Assembly (NCBI RefSeq): GCF_001865575.2
Contig: NZ_CP017562.2
Span: 2,170,001-2,234,000 of the forward strand
Direction of reading: 5' to 3'
Length of the DNA stretch: 64,000 nucleotides
DNA from: Paraburkholderia sprentiae WSM5005
Lineage (GTDB): Bacteria > Pseudomonadota > Gammaproteobacteria > Burkholderiales > Burkholderiaceae
The notes under the pieces are model-generated. The model saw only the letters and a program-made list of their open reading frames with translations, did not search any database and was not told the DNA's origin. Below, piece by piece: positions 11,965 to 21,380 of this stretch; the first letter of the stretch is position 1; the number at the start of each line of letters is the position of its first letter. The translations under genes were made by a program, and so were the position numbers.

Positions 11965-12393
11965 TCAGCCCGCCGCGCCATAGCGCTCGCCCGCGGGCCG
12001 GTCGCCCGCATAGCCCGTCATGCTGTAGCGCTGCGTGCGTCCCTGCGCGTCCTGGCGCAACAGGCGGAAGCCCGGCTCCACGTCCGGCCGGTTGACGATG
12101 AACGACAGGCGCATCGTCTCGAAAGTACGCACCGAGTCGAACGCGTTGACCTTGATGTAGTGCTGCGGCCGCGCCTCGCGGCAAGCCCTGACCTCCTGCA
12201 ATACGCCGGCCGCGTCGTGCAGGTCGAACATCGGCAGACCCCACATTTCCCAGTAGGTGTTGCGCGGATGCGGGTCGTCGGTGAATTCGACCGAACAGGC
12301 CCAGCCCTGGCGCAGCGCGTAATCGATCTGAAGGCCGATCTCTTCGTCGGTCAGCTCGGGCAAAAAAGAAAACGTTCCTTGAGTGATACGCAT
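11965..12393 (-). CDS. cbbS: RuBisCO small subunit, red type (form IC)
   Basis: 142 residues, with N-terminal [19 protein letters not shown], the characteristic [15 protein letters not shown] core and a C-terminal extension after SFIVNRP. The C-terminal beta-hairpin extension is typical of red-type small subunits and fills the solvent channel of the L8S8 enzyme. It is separated from cbbL by 115 bases holding a strong hairpin, and from cbbX by 45 bases. Confidence 0.97.
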   Translation of the reverse strand: MRITQGTFSFLPELTDEEIGLQIDYALRQGWACSVEFTDDPHPRNTYWEMWGLPMFDLHDAAGVLQEVRACREARPQHYIKVNAFDSVRTFETMRLSFIVNRPDVEPGFRLLRQDAQGRTQRYSMTGYAGDRPAGERYGAAG

Positions 12394-12441
12394 GACGAAC
12401 CTCGTGGATGGATGTCGCGTTAGAACGGCGTCAACGGTGCC

Positions 12442-12467
12442 CCACGCGGTGCCGTTGCACCGCGTGG
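12442..12467 (-). promoter_or_regulatory. Stem-loop in the cbbL-cbbS intergenic mRNA
   Basis: A perfect 10-bp stem (CCACGCGGTG / CACCGCGTGG) with a 6-base loop lies between the cbbL stop and the cbbS start. No T run follows in the transcript direction, so it looks like an mRNA-stability or processing element rather than a full terminator. A second 14-base palindrome, GCGCTCGCGAGCGC, lies closer to cbbL at about 12473-12486. Confidence 0.5.
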
Positions 12468-12508
12468 CGGAGGCGCTCGCGAGCGCTCGCGGGAAAAGCT
12501 CGGCTTGG

Positions 12509-14491
<1,983 letters not shown>

Positions 14492-14566
14492 ATGCAATGG
14501 ACGACTCCAAGCTATACCGACGTACGCCTCGGTTTTGAAATCGTGATGTATGTCGCTACGCGTTAA
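14492..14566 (+). CDS. pqqA: PQQ precursor peptide PqqA
   Basis: 24 residues, [20 protein letters not shown] plus VATR. PqqA is the ribosomal peptide whose Glu and Tyr are cross-linked by PqqE and become PQQ. The required E-x3-Y is present as Glu16 and Tyr20. A TGGAGAAAG ribosome site lies 8-14 bases upstream. It is detached from pqqBCDE, which begin about 12 kb downstream, and no second pqqA is seen next to pqqB. A hairpin follows the stop. The gene is too small for standard length cut-offs and easily missed. Confidence 0.95.
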   Translation: MQWTTPSYTDVRLGFEIVMYVATR

Positions 14567-14576
14567 GCCCGCAACC

Positions 14577-14595
14577 GGGCCGCACGCCGCGGCCC
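14577..14595 (+). terminator. Hairpin just after pqqA (attenuator or partial terminator)
   Basis: A perfect 7-bp stem, GGGCCGC / GCGGCCC, with a 5-base loop starts 11 bases after the pqqA stop and is followed by CCTTT. Such hairpins commonly keep pqqA transcripts more abundant than downstream messages; here downstream is a DUF447 gene. Confidence 0.4.
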
Positions 14596-14671
14596 CTTTG
14601 CGGTTCCAATCTGTGTTCGACCTCTGCTGACGGCCGGCCTTTCGGCGCTGTCGGGACACACGTTCCCAGCC

Positions 14672-15271
14672 ATGATCCACGAAACGATCGTCACCACGGC
14701 AGCGTGCGATGGCCGTCCTCATATCGCGCCGATGGGCGTGCGCTACGAGGGTGAGCGCGTCATCCTTGCGCCTTTCCGCCCGTCGGTCACGCTCGACAAC
14801 GTCATCGCGACGCGCGCGGCGGTGCTGAATTTCACCACCGACGTGCGCGTCTTCGCGGGCTGCGTCACGCACTGCGCGACCGATTGGCCGACCATGCGCG
14901 CCAGCCACGTCGCGAGCGTGCGTCTCGCCGAATCGCTCGCGCACGCCGAGCTGGAACTCGACGAACTGCGCGACGACGCCGAGCGCCCGGTGCTGGTGAT
15001 GAAATGCGTGTACCGCGAAAACCACGCGCCGTTCCCGGGCTTCAATCGCGCGCAGTCGGCTGTCGTGGAAGGCGCGATTCTGGTAAGCCGGCTCTTCATG
15101 CTGCCGGCCGACAAGGTAGATCGCGAAATGGCGTATCTGCAGATCGCGATCGACAAAACCGCCGGCGAAAACGAGCGCACCGCATGGGGCTGGCTCGTCG
15201 CCGCGGTCGCGCGATATCGCGCGAGCCTCGAAGGCGCGGCGACTCAGGCCGCTACTTCGGTCCATCACTGA
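14672..15271 (+). CDS. DUF447 family protein (flavin-binding split-barrel type) of the H4MPT cluster
   Basis: 199 residues. The N-terminal IHETIVTTAACDGRPHIAPM resembles the start of DUF447 proteins, which have a flavin-reductase-like split barrel; VLNFTTDVRVFAGCV and ENHAPFPGFNRAQSAVVEGA are further conserved stretches. DUF447 genes occur almost only in organisms with H4MPT or methanofuran pathways, but the reaction is unknown. It ends 25 bases before mfnB and is probably in the same transcript. Confidence 0.8.
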   Translation: MIHETIVTTAACDGRPHIAPMGVRYEGERVILAPFRPSVTLDNVIATRAAVLNFTTDVRVFAGCVTHCATDWPTMRASHVASVRLAESLAHAELELDELRDDAERPVLVMKCVYRENHAPFPGFNRAQSAVVEGAILVSRLFMLPADKVDREMAYLQIAIDKTAGENERTAWGWLVAAVARYRASLEGAATQAATSVHH

Positions 15272-15296
15272 ACCCCTTCCCCCGCGGAGAACCCCG

Positions 15297-16043
15297 ATGA
15301 CCGCATTGCTCGCGAGCGTTCGCTCGGCTGACGAAGCATTCGACGCCGCGCGCGCCGGCGCCGAGCTGATCGATCTCAAGGAGCCGAACGACGGCGCGCT
15401 CGGCGGCCTGCCGATCGGCGCCATCACGAACATCGCGCGGCAGCTGCGCGCGCGCTACCCGGTCAAGCCGATCAGCGCGGCGATCGGCGACGTGCCCGCC
15501 GATGCGTTCGACGAGATCGCCGCGCGCGTGATCGACGTCAGCGACGCCGGCGTCGACTACGTGAAGGTCGGCGTGGCGCGCGGACCCGCCGCGCGCCGCT
15601 GCATCGAGCAGCTCGCGAATCTGCCGGCCACCGTCGTACCGGTGCTGCTGTGCGACGGCGGCATGGACGACGAGCTGGTCAGCCACACCGCGGCGCTCGG
15701 CTTTGCCGGCCTGATGTTCGATACCGCGAGCAAGGACAGCGGCACGCTGTTCGATCACGTCGACGTCGACACGCTCGCGCGCTGGTTGCGGCTCGCGCGC
15801 CAGCGCGGCGCGATGGCGGGCATCGCGGGCGCTCTCGGCTGGGCGCAACTGCCGCAGATCCGCGCGCTGGCGCCCGACGTGGCCGGTTTTCGCACGGCGC
15901 TGTGCGCCGACGGGCGACGCTCGCGGCTCGACCCCGAGCGCGTCGCGCAATGGGCGAGCGCGCTGCATCGGCCGGCCGCAGAGGCACGCGTCGATAGCGC
16001 CGCGCCGTTGCCGGGCTCGACGACGAACGCGACGCGGCTCTAG
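15297..16043 (+). CDS. mfnB: (5-formylfuran-3-yl)methyl phosphate synthase MfnB
   Basis: 248 residues, the usual length. MfnB makes the furan ring of methanofuran-type cofactors from two glyceraldehyde 3-phosphates. The N-terminal ELIDLKEPNDGALGG contains Lys28, equivalent to the Schiff-base lysine of archaeal MfnB; a TIM-barrel pattern follows (SAAIGDVP, VDYVKVGVARG, FAGLMFDTASKDSGTL, IAGALGW). Methylotrophs with Fhc need a methanofuran analogue, which explains its place here. The stop is 7 bases from the convergent mfnE stop. Confidence 0.9.
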   Translation: MTALLASVRSADEAFDAARAGAELIDLKEPNDGALGGLPIGAITNIARQLRARYPVKPISAAIGDVPADAFDEIAARVIDVSDAGVDYVKVGVARGPAARRCIEQLANLPATVVPVLLCDGGMDDELVSHTAALGFAGLMFDTASKDSGTLFDHVDVDTLARWLRLARQRGAMAGIAGALGWAQLPQIRALAPDVAGFRTALCADGRRSRLDPERVAQWASALHRPAAEARVDSAAPLPGSTTNATRL

Positions 16044-16050
16044 CAGTCGC

Positions 16051-16641
16051 TCACATCACCGGAATATTCAGCAAACGGTCGCGCATCAGCGCGACGTTGC
16101 TCTTGTCGAGCAGCTCGACCACATAGTTCGCATCGCTCACGTAGTCGACGAACCTGCGGTCGACCACCCCCGCCGCGGCCAGCGTTTCGAGCGGATCGTC
16201 GGCGGCGATCGGACAGGATTTCACGACGACGAGCCGCTCCGCGTTGAGCATCGTCGATAGCCAGGCGGCGAGGCTGTCCGAGGTCGTGTCCCAGTTGCTC
16301 ATCGCGTCGGGCGTGTCGCGCATCAGCGCGGTGGGCACCCACACGGCCACATGGCCGTCGCGCAACGTGCGGCGAATCTTCGCCTCGCTCGACGCGATCA
16401 CCAGTTCGGGCGAGACGCCCTGCATCAGCAGCGCGTATTGCGTCATCGCAAGCAGACACATGTTATGCGCGGCCAGGTCGTCGAAGTTCCACTCGCCCTG
16501 GTACTGGCGCACCTTGTCCGCGAAATCGCCGCCGCCGGGCACGATGACCACGCGTCCGCCGCCGACTTCGCATAGCTCGCTGAGCCAGTGGCGCAGCGCC
16601 GGGTCGTGACTCAGGCTGCCTCCGATCTTGACCACCCACAT
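16051..16641 (-). CDS. mfnE: Amino acid kinase family protein, MfnE-like ([5-(aminomethyl)furan-3-yl]methyl phosphate kinase)
   Basis: 196 residues. The N-terminal WVVKIGGSL and VVIVPGGGDFADKVR are amino acid kinase nucleotide- and substrate-binding motifs. MfnE phosphorylates the aminomethyl-furan phosphate in methanofuran synthesis. The start at 16641 follows a GAGGG site; an in-frame GTG five codons upstream is possible. The next gene in its direction is upstream mfnF, so the minus-strand order is mfnD-like, mfnF, mfnE. Confidence 0.83.
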   Translation of the reverse strand: MWVVKIGGSLSHDPALRHWLSELCEVGGGRVVIVPGGGDFADKVRQYQGEWNFDDLAAHNMCLLAMTQYALLMQGVSPELVIASSEAKIRRTLRDGHVAVWVPTALMRDTPDAMSNWDTTSDSLAAWLSTMLNAERLVVVKSCPIAADDPLETLAAAGVVDRRFVDYVSDANYVVELLDKSNVALMRDRLLNIPVM

Positions 16642-16788
16642 GACTGTTGCCCTCACGTCCAGTTGAGTGCCCGGCCCGGGTCGCGTCGTTTTGCAACCTC
16701 GTTCATCACCGAACTTGTCCCGCTCGCCCTCTCGGCCCCACTGTGCCTCTTTGCGCTACCCATGCGCGGGCGCGCCGCATCCGTCTCC

Positions 16789-17901
16789 TCATGCGACGCG
16801 CGCGGCGAAGCCACGCGTGCGTTGCCGTCGGGCTTCCGGTTGTTCGCGCGCCGCGAGCAGCGCGACCGCCACGCTCGGCGCGCAGGTCGCCGCCCACGCC
16901 GCGCAAGCTTCCGGCACGCCCGCCAACGCGCCGAAGTCGATATAGCCGCGCGCTTCGTCGCGCGCCAAGGCGGCGACGAGGAAACGGCCGCAGCCGGCGC
17001 TCACCAGCGGCGCGGTCGCGAGCGCCGGATGCGCGGCGACCACGCGCATCAGATTCGCGCCGATTTCGCGCAACTGCAGCGCGCGCCAACGTCGCGCCAG
17101 GTGCAGCCATTCGAGCTCCGACGCGTCCTGCGCGTCACGCCCGATCATCCGCGCGAGGCGCACGCGGCTCGCCGCCTGCGTTTTCGGCCCCTGGTCGGCA
17201 CTCGGCTGCACGTCGTGCAGCGGGTCCAGTTCGCCCGTCAGCCGGTAGACGTCGGCGGTCGTCGCAAACCATTCGTTCATCACGTTGAGCGTGGCGCCGC
17301 CGAATTCGACCCGATGCGCGACGCCGCACAACGGCGTGCGCACGACGCCGTGGTAGACGAGTTCGCCGGTCGCGAGCCGGCCCGCATCCGTCGCGGCGCG
17401 CGCGACGACGCGGCCGTCGACGATCGGAATGATGTCGGTGGTGGTGCTGCCGATGTCGATCAGCAACGCGTTGGCCATGCCCGTAGCGACCCAGCTGGCG
17501 GTTGCCAGCCAGTTGGCCGACGCGACGTGACGCCAGCCGGCCGCGCAGTCGGCGGCGGCGAGCCAGCCGGCGGCGCCGGCATAGAAATGCAGCGATGAAC
17601 CGAGCCGCTGCGCGAGCGCGGCGACGATCGCGCGCACGCCTTCGGCGCGATCCGCGAACAGGTCGACCATCTCGCCGGTCATCGTCACCGCATGCTGCGC
17701 GGCATCCGTGCGAGCCTGCGGCCAGCGCTCGAAAACGAGGTCGATCGTGCGATGCAGATGGTCGAGTCCCTGCCATAGCGGACACGGCCATTGCGCGACG
17801 TCGAGCACGGTGCCGCCGCCGTCGACGAGCGACACCTTCACGTGCGCGCCGCCGACGTCCCAGCCGAACCGCGCCGCCGGGTTCGAGCGGGCGGGGCTCA
17901 A
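16789..17901 (-). CDS. mfnF: Hydantoinase/oxoprolinase-like protein of the H4MPT/methanofuran pathway (MfnF-like)
   Basis: 370 residues. An ASKHA-type ATPase fold is shown by the N-terminal RFGWDVGGAHVKVSLVD and the central NALLIDIGSTTTDIIPI, with VVRTPLCGVAHRV and the late VSAGCGRFLV. Archaeal MfnF couples the furan moiety to the glutamyl-tyramine part of methanofuran, and methylotroph relatives were long known only as H4MPT-linked proteins. It overlaps the preceding ATP-grasp gene by ATGA. The assignment rests on family resemblance and location between mfnE and the ligase. Confidence 0.83.
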   Translation of the reverse strand: MSPARSNPAARFGWDVGGAHVKVSLVDGGGTVLDVAQWPCPLWQGLDHLHRTIDLVFERWPQARTDAAQHAVTMTGEMVDLFADRAEGVRAIVAALAQRLGSSLHFYAGAAGWLAAADCAAGWRHVASANWLATASWVATGMANALLIDIGSTTTDIIPIVDGRVVARAATDAGRLATGELVYHGVVRTPLCGVAHRVEFGGATLNVMNEWFATTADVYRLTGELDPLHDVQPSADQGPKTQAASRVRLARMIGRDAQDASELEWLHLARRWRALQLREIGANLMRVVAAHPALATAPLVSAGCGRFLVAALARDEARGYIDFGALAGVPEACAAWAATCAPSVAVALLAAREQPEARRQRTRGFAARVA

Positions 17902-18938
17902 GAGCGCACCTCGAGCGCCGGCGCATTCACGCGCGGCGCGCCGCTGCGCTCAATGCGCACGCCGTGCGCGCTCAGCAGCGCGCGTGTCAGTGCGCTCCCG
18001 CGCGCCGCCGACAGCCCCGCGAAAGCGACCGTCAAACGCGGATTCACTTCGATCACGACTGGCCCGCGTTGCGGATGCCACACGACGTCGATGCCGACGA
18101 AGCCGCACAGTCCCGGTATGGCTCGCGCGACGCGTTGCGCGAGCGTGTCGAGCGTGCGACCCATGTCGCTGCGACGATCGATCTGATCGACCAGCACGCC
18201 GTCGAACTCGACGATCCGCGCGGCGTCGCCCGACGCGCCGCCGCTCAGGCCGATCTGCTGACGGTTGATGCTGACGAGCTCGGCAGCGTCGCCGTGGCAG
18301 ATCAGCGACAGGCTCAACGGCTCGCCCTCGACCCACGCCTGCAGCACCGGATTGCGCGCCGCGGCCGCGCGCGCGTCGTATTCGGCGCAGGCATCGGCGA
18401 AACTCTCGTACACGACCGTGTCCAGGCCGCCCGCGCCGTCGTCCGGTTTGACGACCCAGCGGTCTGCGTGCCGCGCCGCCGTGTCGCCCGGTTCGAGCGC
18501 CGGCGTCGTCGCAATGCCATGCGCGGCAAAACACGCCGCGCTCGCGCTCTTGCTCGACGCGACGCGGATCGCTTCCTTCGTGCAGCCGAGCCAGCGCACG
18601 GTGCCGACCGCATCGTGAAAGCGCAGCAGCAGCCCGTCGCATTCCGGCGCGACGACCCACGCGTAATCGTGCTCGCGCGCCGCGCGCGCGACGAATGCCG
18701 TCATCGATTCGCCGGGCGCGGCCATACAATGAGCGCCGCCCGCCGCTAGCGTTTCGAAGCGTGAGGTCGCGAAGCTCACGTGCACGCCGTCGAGTTCACG
18801 CAGAGCGGCCACCAGCGCGTCGCGCATCACGCGTCCTTCGACAATCAGCGCGCTCAAATCGGCAAGACTGCCAGGGTCGGCGAACTCGGGGTCGATGCCG
18901 CCGCCGGTGAGATACTCATAGACAAAGATCTTGGTCAA
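17898..18938 (-). CDS. ATP-grasp ligase, MfnD-like (tyramine-glutamate ligase candidate)
   Basis: 346 residues. N-terminal KIFVYEYLTGGG, then DRWVVKPDDGAGG (ATP-binding lysine and loop), AWVEGEPLSLSLI and the C-terminal metal-binding VIEVNPRLTVAF are ATP-grasp features. In archaea MfnD joins glutamate to tyramine for methanofuran. A related tetrahydromethanopterin glutamate ligase (MptN) is an alternative, though the mfnF-mfnE context favours MfnD. The start is divergent from the HisA-like gene, with only 14 bases between the two ATGs. Confidence 0.75.
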   Translation of the reverse strand: MTKIFVYEYLTGGGIDPEFADPGSLADLSALIVEGRVMRDALVAALRELDGVHVSFATSRFETLAAGGAHCMAAPGESMTAFVARAAREHDYAWVVAPECDGLLLRFHDAVGTVRWLGCTKEAIRVASSKSASAACFAAHGIATTPALEPGDTAARHADRWVVKPDDGAGGLDTVVYESFADACAEYDARAAAARNPVLQAWVEGEPLSLSLICHGDAAELVSINRQQIGLSGGASGDAARIVEFDGVLVDQIDRRSDMGRTLDTLAQRVARAIPGLCGFVGIDVVWHPQRGPVVIEVNPRLTVAFAGLSAARGSALTRALLSAHGVRIERSGAPRVNAPALEVRS

Positions 18939-18952
18939 AGGAAAGCGCCCTT

Positions 18953-19714
18953 ATGCTGGTGATACCTGTTCTCGATCTGCTCGACGGCCATGTCGTGCGC
19001 GCGGTGCGCGGCGAGCGGAACGCCTATCGGCCGATCCGGTCCCGCCTCGCCGCGACGAGCGACCCACTTGTCATCGCGCGCGCGCTGCTCGAAGTCAGCG
19101 GCGCACGCACGCTCTATATCGCCGATCTCGGCGCGATCCTGCAGCGCGGCGCGCATGCGTCGACACTCGCCGCGTTGCGCGCCGCCCTGCCCGGCATCGA
19201 GCTGTGGCTCGACGCCGGTTTCGCCGACTACCCGTCGATGCGTGCGCTGTTCCAGCGCATCGACGACGCTGTCACCGAGCGCCACGACCAGCACGGCAGC
19301 CATGCTGCCGGTTCCCACCTCGCGACCCTCGTGCCGGTTTTCGGCTCGGAGACGCTGCACGACATCCATGCGCTGCATGCTGCACAGCACGCCGGTCTCG
19401 CGCCGATCCTGTCGCTCGATCATCGCGCGGGCGAACTGCTCGCCGCGACCGCGCTCGACCGCTCTTCGGCCTGGTGGCCGTCGCGCGTAATCGCGATGAC
19501 GCTCGATCAGGTCGGCAGCTACGCCGGCCCCGATCTCGCGACCTTCGAGCGCCTGCGCGCGCAAGCCGCCGCCCACACCACGCTGATCGGCGCGGGCGGC
19601 ATCCGCAATCGCGACGATCTGGCCGCCGCGGCCGGTACCGGCGCGAGCGCGTGGCTGGTGGCATCGGCGCTGCACGATCAAAAGATCGACTGCGCGCATT
19701 CCGATTGCGCGTAG
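18953..19714 (+). CDS. HisA-like TIM-barrel protein of the H4MPT cluster
   Basis: 253 residues. MLVIPVLDLLDGHVVRA has the HisA/HisF Asp at the first strand and IADLGAILQRG the second; TLIGAGGIRNRDDL is the C-terminal phosphate-binding loop. True HisA acts in histidine synthesis, but HisA-like paralogues sit in bacterial H4MPT clusters and are probably cofactor-synthesis enzymes. The insert DQHGSHAAGSHL and the cluster location argue against it being the histidine enzyme. The reaction is unknown. Confidence 0.78.
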   Translation: MLVIPVLDLLDGHVVRAVRGERNAYRPIRSRLAATSDPLVIARALLEVSGARTLYIADLGAILQRGAHASTLAALRAALPGIELWLDAGFADYPSMRALFQRIDDAVTERHDQHGSHAAGSHLATLVPVFGSETLHDIHALHAAQHAGLAPILSLDHRAGELLAATALDRSSAWWPSRVIAMTLDQVGSYAGPDLATFERLRAQAAAHTTLIGAGGIRNRDDLAAAAGTGASAWLVASALHDQKIDCAHSDCA

Positions 19715-20009
19715 GCCTTGCACACAATTTCCATGCCATACGATCCAGCGGCGCTTTATGTAAACGGAACACAAGCTGGACAGTTCGCGCGTGACACTCT
19801 GCTCCAGAACGGCACACACGTTGTATGGCGCAGCGTGCCTTTGAACCGGAACGCCGACACGCGATCAGGCACGGTTGCCGCAGCTACCTCGCGCATGTTG
19901 ATCCACTGAATGTAAAGCGGCACGACCGTACGCGCGGTCCGCTTCGGCATGGCGCTCGTTCGCGAGCCCTCGTCGAAACTTTCGGCACGGAGCTTGCTAA
20001 ACCTGCCCC
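19715..20009 (+). promoter_or_regulatory. 295-base control region upstream of fhcB
   Basis: No convincing gene; a 63-codon open frame here lacks a ribosome site and any recognisable family. The region holds a strong sigma-54-like box at its end (separate entry) and a weaker relative, GGCACACACGTTGT, at 19811-19824 (GG-N10-GT). If the weaker one is used, the fhcB leader would be about 175 bases. Confidence 0.45.
19983..19998 (+). promoter_or_regulatory. Sigma-54-type promoter box immediately before fhcB
   Basis: CGGCACGGAGCTTGCT matches the -24/-12 consensus TGGCACG-N4-TTGCW except at the first base. Its core of 14 bases is identical to the pqqA box. The predicted start site, about 11 bases past the GC, falls at the fhcB ATG at 20010, which would make the message leaderless; no ribosome site precedes that ATG. 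Confidence 0.5.
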
Positions 20010-21380
20010 ATGCATAGCCCCTCCCTCGATACGTCGCCCCCCGGCCCGAGCGCCACGCGCGCCGCGGCGCTCACACGCGACTGGATCTGTCCGTTCTGCC
20101 CTTTGCTATGCGACGACCTGGTCGCCGCTTGCCACGACGACGGCACGCTCGACGTGCGGGACACCGAATGTTCGCGGCTCGCTCACGCGCTCACCCACTA
20201 CGGCGCGCGGGACGCGCGCTGCGGTTGCAGCGTCGACGGCAACGAAGCGGACAGGGATGCGGCGCTGGCGCGCGCCGCGCAGTGGCTCACGAACGCGCGC
20301 CGCCCGCTGTTCGGCGGCCTCGCCACCGACGTCGCCGGCACCCGCGCGCTGTATCCGCTCGCTGCGGCCTGCGGCGCGATCCTCGATCATCTGCACGGCG
20401 ATGCGCTGACGCCCGCCACGCTCGCATTGCAGGACCGCGGCTCGTTCTTCACGACACTGTCCGAAGTGCGCGCGCGCGCGGACCTGCTCGTGTTTTTCGG
20501 CTGTCAGCCGTCGCGGCGCTACCCGCGCTTTTTCACGCGCGCGCTAGCGGGCAGCGAACTCGCGCGCGAGCTGGTGTTCGTCGGCTGCGAGGCGGACCCG
20601 GCCGCGGCCGGCTTCGCGCAAACGCGCATCGACACGCTGCTGCGCGACGCTGATGCGTACGACACGCTCGCGCTATGGTCGGCGCTCGCCGAAGGACGCG
20701 ACGCGGCGGCGCTGCGCGAAGGCGCCGGCAACGGCGGTGACGCGCTCGCGTCGTTGCACGCACGCATCGCCGGCGCGCGCTACACGGTGATCGTCTACGA
20801 ACCGGCCGCACTGCCCGCGCCGCACGCGGCGCTGTTGACCGAAGCGCTGAACCGGATCGTGAAGGCCGTGAATCGCACGACGCGCGCCGCGTGTCTCGCG
20901 CTCGGCGGCGACGACGGCGCGTTGACGGTCAATCAGACGGTCACGTGGCTGTCCGGCTTGCCGCTGCGCACGCGCGTGTCGATGCCGGCGCGGGTCACGG
21001 GCAGCGCGCCGCTCGATCACGATCCGTACCGCTATCGCACGGCGCGGCTGCTCGCCGAACGCGAAGTGGATGCGCTGTTGTGGATCGCGAGCTTCGCTCC
21101 GCAGCCATGGCCCGCGTCGCTCGATCCCGCGCTTCCGTTGATCGTGCTCGGCCATCCGGCGCTCGCGGATGCCGCGAGAGCGCGCGGCGCGAACACCGTG
21201 TTCGTGCCGGTCGCGACCCCGGGCATCGACAGCGGCGGGCATCTGTTTCGCGTCGACGGTACGGTCGTGATGCCGCTCACCGCCGCGCGCGGTGTTGCGT
21301 TGGAGTCGGTGGCGTCGATTGCCGCGCAGTTGAGCGGGCGACTGAGCGAACGATTCAGTCCGCGCGAGGATCAGCCATGA
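20010..21380 (+). CDS. fhcB: Formyltransferase/hydrolase complex subunit B (FhcB, formylmethanofuran dehydrogenase B-like)
   Basis: 456 residues. FhcB belongs to the molybdopterin oxidoreductase family but in bacteria lacks redox function and is part of the Fhc complex that moves the formyl group from H4MPT to methanofuran analogue and releases formate. The N-terminal CPFCPLLC (Cys27, Cys30, Cys34) recalls the iron-sulfur ligand motif, followed by FGGLATDVAGTRA. The ATG at 20010 is the only usable start; no ribosome site is seen. It overlaps fhcA by ATGA. Confidence 0.92.
   Translation: MHSPSLDTSPPGPSATRAAALTRDWICPFCPLLCDDLVAACHDDGTLDVRDTECSRLAHALTHYGARDARCGCSVDGNEADRDAALARAAQWLTNARRPLFGGLATDVAGTRALYPLAAACGAILDHLHGDALTPATLALQDRGSFFTTLSEVRARADLLVFFGCQPSRRYPRFFTRALAGSELARELVFVGCEADPAAAGFAQTRIDTLLRDADAYDTLALWSALAEGRDAAALREGAGNGGDALASLHARIAGARYTVIVYEPAALPAPHAALLTEALNRIVKAVNRTTRAACLALGGDDGALTVNQTVTWLSGLPLRTRVSMPARVTGSAPLDHDPYRYRTARLLAEREVDALLWIASFAPQPWPASLDPALPLIVLGHPALADAARARGANTVFVPVATPGIDSGGHLFRVDGTVVMPLTAARGVALESVASIAAQLSGRLSERFSPREDQP

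Noticed and set aside
12442..12467. cbbL-cbbS hairpin as a terminator
   Set aside because: No T run follows in the direction of transcription and cbbS has the same direction, so it is more likely an mRNA processing or stability element.
19718..19909. Possible 63-codon gene upstream of fhcB
   Set aside because: No ribosome site, no known family, and it overlaps the region expected to hold promoter signals.
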